Shown: in pieces, positions 26,064 through 33,900 of the stretch
Layout of the letters: each line of letters opens with the position of its first letter
How positions within the stretch are numbered: the first letter of the stretch is position 1
Assembly: GCF_900094555.1 (NCBI RefSeq)
Contig: NZ_FMAC01000021.1
Span: 1-46,220 of the forward strand
DNA from: Martinezella hainanensis
GTDB lineage: Bacteria > Pseudomonadota > Alphaproteobacteria > Rhizobiales > Rhizobiaceae
DNA length: 46,220 bases
Reading direction: 5' to 3'
The notes under the pieces: model-generated
Database searches by the model: none
What the model was told of the DNA's origin: nothing
Seen by the model: only the letters and a program-made list of their open reading frames with translations
Program-made: the position numbers and the translations under genes

Positions 26064-26735
26064 ATGATCAAAATTTCCATTGGACATGCAGATGTAGACA
26101 ACGTCATCATGGAAAAAATCTGGCGATTCCGGCATCAGCAATTTGTGGAACGGTGCGGCTGGGAGGTTCTACGCAAGGGTGATGGAAGGGAAATCGATCA
26201 ATTTGATCACGGCGCCGCCATACATTTTACGCTGTTCAAGAATGAGACGGTAATTGGATATTCCCGATTACTACCCACGATATACCCACATCTTCTTTCG
26301 CATGTATACCCTCAAATCATGCAGGGTCAGAAGTTGCCTCGGTCATACGACATCTTCGAGTGGACGCGATGCGCGGTCAGAAACAGTGATGAGACGATTG
26401 ATGGTGTTCCCGTATCGCGTGTTCTGATGGTCGGGGTCATGGAATTTTGCCGTATTGCTGGCATATCCTCGCTAATCGTTGAGACGCATCCAAAACTGAT
26501 AAGCTCATTGCTGTCCAATGGATGGCAAGCATATCTCCTATCAGGGATCACAGTCTACGAAAATCAATTGATCGTGCCGTTGGAGGTCAGACCATCTCTA
26601 TTGCCGATAGATATATTCTATAACCTATCTTCAATAGAGGAAGATAAGCACGATCATGTGGCTCAACGAAGAGAAGGCTTTGTTCACAAATACGTCGTTC
26701 ATCGTGAGGTTGGATGTTTGACGCCAACTTATTAA
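26064..26735 (+). CDS. rhiI: LuxI-type acyl-homoserine-lactone synthase, RhiI-like
   Basis: Makes AHL signals from S-adenosylmethionine and an acyl-carrier protein. Family marks in order: RFRHQQFVERCGWEV (residues 21-35, with the invariant Arg, Phe and Trp), EIDQFD (43-48), YSRLLPT (66-72) and FEWTRCAV (98-105, with the conserved Glu and Arg). 223 aa from the ATG at 26064, preceded by AGGTAGAG; an in-frame TTG at 26016 is unlikely. Divergent from rhiA. The C-terminal extension after about residue 190 is longer and more charged than in many LuxI proteins. Confidence 0.88.
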   Translation: MIKISIGHADVDNVIMEKIWRFRHQQFVERCGWEVLRKGDGREIDQFDHGAAIHFTLFKNETVIGYSRLLPTIYPHLLSHVYPQIMQGQKLPRSYDIFEWTRCAVRNSDETIDGVPVSRVLMVGVMEFCRIAGISSLIVETHPKLISSLLSNGWQAYLLSGITVYENQLIVPLEVRPSLLPIDIFYNLSSIEEDKHDHVAQRREGFVHKYVVHREVGCLTPTY

Positions 26736-26908
26736 GAGCGGCTGGCATTGATCATCAAGTCGAGCGTATGTTTGCATATAGCGACTCGCCGCTAAAGAAT
26801 ACACATCAAGACGGAGAAATCATCGCGATCTGTGACCGTGACGAATCAGTGTATTTATGGCGTCCAGACGAACTTCGATACAGGATGGCCACGGAGCGTC
26901 GGGCATAG
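26714..26908 (+). CDS. Possible small ORF overlapping the rhiI end, 64 aa
   Basis: ATG at 26714 lies inside the last codons of rhiI in another frame, which would allow coupled translation. The product starts MFDANLLRAAGIDHQVERMF. No family recognised. It could be real or a chance frame. Also present downstream is a 25-aa ORF (26967-27044, MQTATFMEPLDRITP) behind AAGTGGAGAAA. Confidence 0.3.
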   Translation: MFDANLLRAAGIDHQVERMFAYSDSPLKNTHQDGEIIAICDRDESVYLWRPDELRYRMATERRA

Positions 26909-27140
26909 TTTCATGGACATCCGGCTGAGGTACGATCCAAAAGACAACACGGGAAGTGGAGAAACTATGCAGACAGCCACGTTCATGGAACCGCTTGACC
27001 GGATAACACCAAAGCAGATGTTCTCGCAGGCTGTGCCACCATAGATGCGGAATGACGCAGTCAGCTGTAACCAACCACTCGCGTCATCGGCATGGTCGCC
27101 AGCATGGCGCAGTGGGTAACCCCAAATGGAGGTTCACATC

Positions 27141-27299
27141 ATGGAAACGACCACTGCTCCGAAACATACGGATACCATCGGCAGAGAATTAAGCGTGTTT
27201 GCCAGAGCACCCCGCGTCGGGCGGACGCCTTCCACAACGGAAATCGCCGCTATGATCAAGGGTGGCAAGCCAGGCGACATGGACAAGCTTGACGTCTAA
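27141..27299 (+). CDS. 52-aa peptide, candidate modified-peptide precursor
   Basis: ATG with an ideal SD (TGGAGG, 27127-27132) encodes METTTAPKHTDTIG followed by a middle part with FARAPRVGRTPSTTE and ending IKGGKPGDMDKLDV. Size, strong RBS and position directly before an asparagine-synthetase-like gene, with a hairpin between, are the features of precursor genes in lasso-peptide clusters. It does not show the usual Thr at -2 of a lasso leader. Possible lasso-like cores would start at the Gly before RTPSTTE (Glu at position 8) or at GGKPGDMD (Asp at 8), or it may be a double-glycine type leader (MIKGG). Which, if any, is right cannot be decided here. Confidence 0.5.
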   Translation: METTTAPKHTDTIGRELSVFARAPRVGRTPSTTEIAAMIKGGKPGDMDKLDV

Positions 27300-27305
27300 C
27301 CTTTG

Positions 27306-27339
27306 GTCGGTGACCGTCGCAAAGGCGGCGGTCACTGGC
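27306..27339 (+). promoter_or_regulatory. Strong RNA hairpin between peptide gene and AsnB-like gene
   Basis: The core pairs GTGACCGTCGC (27310-27320) with GCGGCGGTCAC (27325-27335) around an AAAG loop: 11 pairs with one G-U. Pairing extends with wobbles to about 15. It starts 7 nt after the peptide stop codon and is followed only by a short T run, so it is likelier an mRNA-stabilising or partial attenuation element than a full terminator. It would allow more peptide than enzyme to be made. Confidence 0.7.
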
Positions 27340-27370
27340 AACGGAGTTTTCTGCTATTGGAACGATTTCC

Positions 27371-28981
27371 ATGTTCAAGGGAACAATCAACCGAGATTAC
27401 CTAGCGCCCGCCTGCAAAGCGCGGCGGCATTCTTCGCAAACCGCGATTGCCTCAATCGAAACCCTAAATCATCCCTTGCTTGAGAGTTTCCGATGGGAAA
27501 TCGGCGAACATGTCGTGTTGATATGTCGTGAGCGCTGTTCCGGAGCCAATGAGCTTCCTGTCGCACAGCCGGATTGGACAATTGAGCAAGCGCAGGATTT
27601 CTGCTCTGCACATCGACAATGGCCATTGGATTATCAGACCGTTTATATGGATCGCCACTCCGGCACCGTCACTTTCTGCGCGGGACACGGAGGTGTCGCA
27701 CCCCTCTATCTCAGGGTCACTGATACGCGTATCGACCTCTCATGGTCCGTGGCGGATTTTTATCCTCACCTGACGCTCAGCGAAGTTGACGTGGAGCGAA
27801 CTGGACTACGTTTGATCGGGACCCTTCCCTATGCCGCGACGACGATGTTTCGTGGCGTCTTCATGCTAACCGAGCGCGCATCACTTTCCGTCCGCAGCAA
27901 CGGCGTCGTCGAGACGCACTATCCACCTCCGGCACCCTATTACATCCCTACTCCTCTCCTGGATGATGCTGATGTTACCGATGCGGGATGCCGGTTGGTC
28001 GACACCTTGTTGCGTCGCTGGCCGCTAACCCCTGCCATTATGGCCAGCGAATTCAGCGGCGGACTGGATTCAGCAATCGTTGCCGCCATCCTGGCGCGGC
28101 AGCATCCTGATGCCTTGCCAACTTATGCCTTGCAGATCGAAGGGATAGCGCGCAATCAGAAGATCACCCGGCGCGCATTGGCGATCAAGCACTTCGGCTT
28201 CCGCGACCACGCGCTCGATGTTGACAGCATACGGATGGTTCCGACTGCATTCGGCGAGGATGGCGACTACGTCGCCGCCCCTTACAATGCTGATCTGCAG
28301 CGACCGCTCCAGCCACTGTTGAAAACGCTTGCGACCCCACGAGCGGTGGCAACGGGCACCGGCGGTGATGAATTGCTGATGGCCCACGCCTTCGAACAGG
28401 ATCGCGAGCAATTGGCTCGCAATGTCAGCGATGCGTTCCTGCCCGCGATCCTTCCTTCGCCCATTACGCCGGCTCTAAAAGCCCGGTTGCCGGATTACGC
28501 AGCAAGCTGCGATCGAGCACCGTTTCCAGTTCTGCCAATTTCGGTGTTGGAGGCACAGGCAGCACGGTCGCCGTTGTTTTCAGCCCACGGCATATGGCCG
28601 ATCAGCCCATTTGCCCAGCCAGAGGCAGTGCGGTTTTACCGAAGTTTGCCTTTGGTTTGGCGGCAGCAAAAGAGACTTCATCGCCAAATGTTGAAACTTC
28701 TCGGATACCCGGAGCGCTTCCTCGACATCCCGCTCAGAGAAAATTTCGAAAGCTATCTGGCAAGCTCGCTCGTTGCGGCTTCAACCGAGATCGCACGTCT
28801 CCTGTCGCGTTGCTGTCTTCTGCATGAATTGGGGTTGGTCGATGTTGATCGCCTGATCGCTGCGATCAGAGAAGTTCGACAGAATTCCCCCCTTGCTGAT
28901 CTCGGCTTTATCTTCCACGCCATCAACCTTGAGCACATGCTACGGCGCATAAATGAACCTCAAGGGAAGCCATCGATCTAG
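27371..28981 (+). CDS. Asparagine-synthetase-like enzyme (macrolactam cyclase or amidotransferase type)
   Basis: 536 aa. The C-terminal AsnB domain is clear: PP-motif SGGLDS at 229-234 for ATP pyrophosphate binding and GTGGDELLMAH, the second AsnB signature. It should activate a carboxylate as an acyl-AMP. The N-terminal half resembles a glutaminase fold but begins MFKGTINRD, lacking the catalytic Cys2, so free glutamine is probably not the nitrogen source; the same loss is typical of lasso-peptide cyclases and beta-lactam synthetases. Context: 36 nt downstream of the hairpin after the 52-aa peptide gene and beside rhiI. No leader peptidase (B protein) or transporter is seen nearby, so the pathway is incomplete or non-standard. 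Confidence 0.8.
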   Translation: MFKGTINRDYLAPACKARRHSSQTAIASIETLNHPLLESFRWEIGEHVVLICRERCSGANELPVAQPDWTIEQAQDFCSAHRQWPLDYQTVYMDRHSGTVTFCAGHGGVAPLYLRVTDTRIDLSWSVADFYPHLTLSEVDVERTGLRLIGTLPYAATTMFRGVFMLTERASLSVRSNGVVETHYPPPAPYYIPTPLLDDADVTDAGCRLVDTLLRRWPLTPAIMASEFSGGLDSAIVAAILARQHPDALPTYALQIEGIARNQKITRRALAIKHFGFRDHALDVDSIRMVPTAFGEDGDYVAAPYNADLQRPLQPLLKTLATPRAVATGTGGDELLMAHAFEQDREQLARNVSDAFLPAILPSPITPALKARLPDYAASCDRAPFPVLPISVLEAQAARSPLFSAHGIWPISPFAQPEAVRFYRSLPLVWRQQKRLHRQMLKLLGYPERFLDIPLRENFESYLASSLVAASTEIARLLSRCCLLHELGLVDVDRLIAAIREVRQNSPLADLGFIFHAINLEHMLRRINEPQGKPSI

Positions 28982-29154
28982 CGGCAAGAGGTTGTCGTCT
29001 GGATTTTAGCCATCCCAACGAAGTCAGCGAGAAGTCGACATTCCAATATGTACGCCTTGATGGGAACTGAACTTCCGACCCGCTACATCGGATAACAGCA
29101 AGCCACTGATTATCTGTGATAACGTCCTTTATCTTCCATGGGAGTTGCCTGCCG

Positions 29155-29367
29155 ATGTCGAAATACGGACGCCTGTCCGGCGACGAACTTTCGCTGACAA
29201 TCGATCGCACGCTGGTCGTGATCGAAGGTGAAAGGCTGATCATTTCCAAGCAGGTTGCCAGCGCCGTCGAATTTCTGCATAGTGTCGGTCATCGGCAACT
29301 TGCTGACACGCATCTGCCGTCGCCCGCCATGCGCGAGCCGCATCTCGGCGCTATGGAGGAGAAATGA
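29155..29367 (+). CDS. Unknown 70-aa protein, coupled to next ORF
   Basis: Starts MSKYGRLSGDELSLTIDR and continues with a strand-rich part (TLVVIEGERLIISKQVAS), then a helix and a polar tail. It could be a small peptide-recognition or chaperone-like protein, but it shows no convincing match to PqqD-type recognition elements. Its stop overlaps the next start by 4 bp (ATGA, 29364-29367) and the SD GGAGGAG for that start lies inside its last codons. An in-frame GTG at 29116 is an alternative start. It lies 173 bp after the AsnB-like gene. Confidence 0.5.
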   Translation: MSKYGRLSGDELSLTIDRTLVVIEGERLIISKQVASAVEFLHSVGHRQLADTHLPSPAMREPHLGAMEEK

Positions 29368-29510
29368 CCATGCCGCAAACTACAAATAGCCCCACTGAAA
29401 ATCCTGATCGGCACTTCTCTTCTTACCGTCCCCAGAGCATGACTATGGCCAATCCGTCGCTTGCCGCCTCGGAAAAGAAGCGTCGCATGGGACCGAAGAG
29501 CCATTTGTGA
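29364..29510 (+). CDS. Unknown 48-aa peptide, translationally coupled
   Basis: Starts MTMPQTTNSPTENPDR, rich in Thr, Pro, Asn and Ser at first, then basic (SEKKRRMGPKSHL). A very strong SD and the ATGA overlap with the 70-aa ORF argue that it is translated. The last third runs antisense through the 3' end of the minus-strand gene 29423-29860, so one of the two overlapping ends may be non-functional. It could be a second small precursor; no family recognised. Confidence 0.4.
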   Translation: MTMPQTTNSPTENPDRHFSSYRPQSMTMANPSLAASEKKRRMGPKSHL

Positions 29511-29860
29511 ACAGGATCATTCCCGGTTGCCCGAATGAGATCGGCGTATTGTTCCTCCGTTTCGACCGCCAGTCTCTCAGCAATCTGGCCAACTAGCCAT
29601 CTTCCAAAGAAAGCCACGCTTGGATCACCAGAGCCATCTTTCTCGGTTTGAAATTCTCCGGTTGCGATTTGCGATAAGGGCGGAGGCGCGCTGGCGAAGG
29701 CGAGGAGCCCTACTGCCAAGGATTGTTCTGTATTGAGAGTGGGAGCGTCTTCCAGCTGGAGGTTACCCAGAATCGCGTACCAGGCGCTCTTTGCTTGCAC
29801 TGTAGCTAACGACCCCCTCGCCTCGTCCGAAACGGCGTAGAGACTTCCAAACCCGCTCAT
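29423..29860 (-). CDS. Unknown 145-aa protein
   Basis: A soluble helical protein, starting MSGFGSLYAVSDEARGSLA and ending FSEAASDGLAIVMLWGR, acidic (pI low by inspection). No signal peptide or catalytic motif seen. Size and location between a type VI effector operon and an IS fragment would fit an immunity protein or other accessory gene, but no family is recognised. Its start overlaps the end of the IS-derived frame by 4 bp, probably by chance. Confidence 0.55.
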   Translation of the reverse strand: MSGFGSLYAVSDEARGSLATVQAKSAWYAILGNLQLEDAPTLNTEQSLAVGLLAFASAPPPLSQIATGEFQTEKDGSGDPSVAFFGRWLVGQIAERLAVETEEQYADLIRATGNDPVHKWLFGPMRRFFSEAASDGLAIVMLWGR

Positions 29861-30114
29861 GTCAAATTGCTCCTAGTCTTCATTTCATCGAATTGCCGGC
29901 TCACTGTCACCGACTTGCCTTGCGCTGGTAGATCCTCGAGGCTGCGGTTGGACCAGCCATGCCTACTTCGGCTTCGACGTCCACAATCGGGACAAATCCC
30001 GGTCGCGGATCCAGCTGCAGAAACAACCCAACCGTCGTCAACAGTGAGCGCGACAGCCAGAATCTTGACTCCTGGGCCGGGCGACCATTTCGATTTCGTT
30101 CGCACCCCGCCCAT
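29857..30114 (-). pseudogene. Fragment of an ISL3-family transposase (N-terminal zinc finger)
   Basis: ICPDCGRRSRSRHGWSNRSL followed by EDLPAQGKSVTV is the N-terminal CxxC zinc-binding region typical of ISL3 transposases, where further cysteines and the DDE core should follow. Similarity stops after VTV and unrelated residues lead to a stop, so only about 65 residues remain. It testifies to an old insertion between the AsnB-like cluster and the Rhs operon. Confidence 0.65.
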
Positions 30115-30277
30115 AGCGACACTGCCCCTAGCGGCAGATGAACCACACTAAGTGAGGAAGAGTCCGATTACGTGCCAAGCGACACGTCAATCAGAAACTC
30201 GAGAACCAAAGAACCGGCCCCGATAGCAGTGCCCTTCAAGCCTTAGGGATAAAGCCTCGGTGAGCTTTCGCCTACGA

Positions 30278-30982
30278 TTAGTACACATCCATTGGAAGAA
30301 CTTTCAGGCCGGCCGCCCTTTCTGGACTAGGAGAATTTCGGATTGCATCAATATACTCCTTCGAAAATTCCATATCGATTTTGTAAAGCCCATTGTTAAA
30401 TTGAAAGCTCTTCAAAACGAATTGATTTGTTAAAAATGTGCAATTTGGAAATATTCTTGCTTTGAATGGATCAATATTATAGCCCGCTTCATAACAAAGA
30501 ATAAGTCGCTCAGTCAATTCTGGATCAACACGCATATTTGTAAATTCATGAGCTTCGATAATCTCGCGATCCTCTGGACCAAGGTTAGACTTGATGACAG
30601 GATCCTGCAAAGTTCCTCTCGTCCCATGGATTGGGTCCACTTTAACAAGATTTGCACCGCGCCAAACAAATTGCGTTCCACCAGGCACGTAGTCGGGATT
30701 ATCAAGTACGCTAAGTCGATATTCGTCCCCGCCAACTCGCTGACTGGGGATTACGCCAGCTTTGATTTTCCCAATAGCGCGATATTTGAGAAAGTTGGAT
30801 GATGTGAATGCACAAAACAGCTCCGGAATACGATTGAGATCAACGTCTTTCCACTTTCCATCATGACTAAAAATGTTAAAGAAACACAGTTCAGTAGTCG
30901 TGGTGGCTTGGGCCAGAGTAAACAAATCTGAACGAAGCCTTATATTGAATATATCTCCTGAATTACGAGTTACTCGCTTCAT
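30278..30982 (-). CDS. Imm26-like immunity protein for the Rhs toxin
   Basis: 234 aa starting MKRVTRNSGDIFNIRLRSDL. The start GDIFNIRL, a strand-rich first half and FFNIF resemble the Imm26 immunity family of polymorphic toxin systems; the assignment is by pattern only. It begins 10 bp after the Rhs stop on the same strand behind GAGG, the standard place for a cognate immunity gene. The DNA is clearly AT-richer than the Rhs core, as expected for an exchangeable toxin/immunity tip. It should neutralise the toxin in the cytoplasm. Confidence 0.75.
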   Translation of the reverse strand: MKRVTRNSGDIFNIRLRSDLFTLAQATTTTELCFFNIFSHDGKWKDVDLNRIPELFCAFTSSNFLKYRAIGKIKAGVIPSQRVGGDEYRLSVLDNPDYVPGGTQFVWRGANLVKVDPIHGTRGTLQDPVIKSNLGPEDREIIEAHEFTNMRVDPELTERLILCYEAGYNIDPFKARIFPNCTFLTNQFVLKSFQFNNGLYKIDMEFSKEYIDAIRNSPSPERAAGLKVLPMDVY

Positions 30983-30992
30983 AAAAAAAACC

Positions 30993-33900
30993 TCATCTCT
31001 TCCGCCATTTCTCCAAAGCTATTTTATAGCGACCTTTGCTTTTATTCCTTGGTCCAACGGGATTCTGCTTATTTGCAGTTCCATCAAGACCCCCGAGTTT
31101 TTCGAATTGGTCTTGCTCCAACCCTCGGGCAACATCCCGATCTGGTCCTTCGTAAAGAATTACAGGCGGTTGAGCATCCTGAAAGCGCGAAAAATTACTG
31201 CTGTAGCGGTAGTTTAATACATCAGCTCCGCTGTCGAACGGACCACTCGCAAACCCGACATAAGGCTTGCCTGTTGCCGCATCAATACCTTGATAAGTGA
31301 TATAAGTTGTGCCTGCCAGTCCCCAAGGATCCACCCAGCTATTAGGATTTTCAACGTAGGCCTGTGGCCTTGATCCTCCGAATAGTCCGACCGGGTCAAC
31401 GCTGAGATACTGCGTAGTGAGGGGATCGTAATACCGATAGCGGTTATAAAATAGTCCGCTTTCTTCGTCCTCCCATTGCCCCTGAAACCGGATTGGGCAT
31501 TCAGCTCTCGCCCGGGAGAACTCTTCCGCTTCGCTCAGCGCCAGGTTCCCGTATGCGGCGTAAATTCGTTCCTCCGCATGAGCCCTCCGGAGGCCACCGC
31601 TCGGATAGACGGAACGCCCGTTGTCGTTAGCAGGCCGAGCCTGCCAAACCCGGTTCAATGCGCCCCATAACCGATATTCCGCCGCCCATTGCTTCGCGCC
31701 TCTTTCGTCGAACATCTCCCGCGGCGAGCCGAGATGATCACAAACCACGTAAAGCAGACGGCCGGGTAGCTCGTCATAGCGACCTTCAGCATTCAGAATG
31801 TGGCTTGGTGCCTCTTGCTTGGCCAGAGGCCGGAAAGAGTCAGGCTCATAGTGCCAGCGCTCGGCATGATCCCATTCGATGGAACCATCGAGCCGGAGCG
31901 GCGCCTCCTCGATCACCTTGTCCCCATCCCAGCCATAGGCCAGTCCGACAACCGGTGGCCTGTCGCGATCGGCGGGTTTTCCTCGCGCCTTCGCTACCAT
32001 TCCCTGTTCGGTAGTGTCGTCGAACCATTGCGTCCGATCCTTGATGCCCGTCAGATCAACCTTTCCCGCCATATGCGGCAGGGACCGACGCACCTCGCCC
32101 GAGGTGAGCTCCTTGACCTTCCACACCCGTCGTCCGAACGGATCATAGCCGTAACGCCATACCTCGCCGTCCGGCGTCAAACAACGTACGAGCCTATCCT
32201 TCGCATCCCAATCATAACGCCAGATCTTTGGACGGAAGCCGTCCCGCTCAATCTTACGCTCGATGGTCCTCCCGCGGATGTCGTGTCTGAGTTGGATACG
32301 CTCCCCTTGTGGGCCGCGCGCCAATCTTACCTTGCCTCCATCGGAAAGCTGCCAGCCGAGGAAGCCTTTACTATCCTCCGAAGGCCGCCATGCCGAACCG
32401 GCGATCTCGGGAGATAGCCCGAGCCCATCCTCACGCCCGGAAGAACCTGCACTATCGGCGAATGCGTCGACATTGTGCGCGGCATCATAGCGAAAGCGTT
32501 CGGCAGTACCGTCACCATGACGCGCCTGCGTCACCTGACCATTGGCGTCATGATTATAATGCGCGGCACCCCAAAATCCGTCCTCGACCCCGATTGGCGA
32601 AAAGTCGCGGTCCCAGGAGAACCGGCGCTCCACGCCTCGGGACGGCTGCGCCTCGCTCATCGCGGATCCGAGATCACCCCCCTTGCCGAAGCGTCGGTCC
32701 GCGGATGCGGTTTGTAAGCCGACGCTCTGGCTCAGCAACTGGCCGACGGCATCGTGGGTCTGATTGAGCGCAAAACCTCCAGCACTGGCGCGTCGTGTCT
32801 CCCGTCCCAGCCGATCGTGTTTGAAAGCAAGCGGCTGATGTCCATCAATGATAAGCCGTTCCACCTGTCCAAGGGGATCGCGCTCGATTGCAACGAGGTT
32901 CGACGTTCCGGGACTTTCTCCGTTGATCCGACGCTCGATCCGCAGGCCGTTCGCGTCATAGCGACTTTCGACTCGTCGTCCATTCACCGTCTCCGCTGTG
33001 ATCCTGCCATTGCCATCACGCTCATAGGCCACCAGCGCGGCCTTGTTTTCCGCCTGGATCAGCAAGCCTCGGTCGTCATACCAGTAGCGGGTGACATCCT
33101 CCGCTTCTGCCTTGTCCTTTTCCTTGCCCGCTTCCAGCGGGCCAAAACTTTCCTCCCTGATCAGGAGGCCGGATCTGTCGTAGGCGAAGTCACGTCGCGC
33201 TCCATCCGGATAGCGTGTTGACACGACCTGCCCTGCCGCATCGCGTTCATACACGATCCTTCGACCATCATAATCCAGCTCCTCGATGACCTGGCCGGCT
33301 GCGTCACGTGTAAAAATCCAGCTCTGTGAGTTGGCGTTGGTAACCGTGAGGAGACGCCCTTCGCTATCGTATTCGAATGCCAGGCGTCCGCCTTTGGGGT
33401 CGATGATCGCATCAAGAACACCGAAAGCGCCACGCTGGTAGGTCCATTGCCGTCCTTCGCCATCGGTGACGCTTGCAAGCGTGCCTTCGCGATCGTAGGA
33501 GCGCGAGATCGCGACACCGTCCGGCCGCGTCAACTGCGAGGGCGTTGCAAAGCCACCCGCACCGGCACCGTAGGCAAGGCGCGTCACTCCTCCCATCGCA
33601 TCGGTGATCGAGACGATCCGCCCGAAGGCATCGTGCAGGTATCGAGTCTCACCGTTTTTGGCATCGATGATGGCGACGAGACGATTGTGCTCATCGTAGA
33701 CGCGCTGCTCTACAGCCCCATTGGGCCGGGTGAGCGCAATCGGGCGTCCAAGCCCGTCATAGCTGAGGGACGTGACATGCTTTTCGGCATCGGTCACACG
33801 GACAGGACGCGCCTTGTCGTCATAGGCCATACGCCGGGCATGACCGGCGCCATCGACGACCAACGCCAGTTGCCCGCGTGGTGTCCATTTATAGAGCGTC

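Noticed and set aside
27141..27299. Confident assignment as a classical lasso-peptide precursor
   Set aside because: No Thr at -2 before any plausible core, and no B protease or transporter gene is present; kept only as a candidate precursor.
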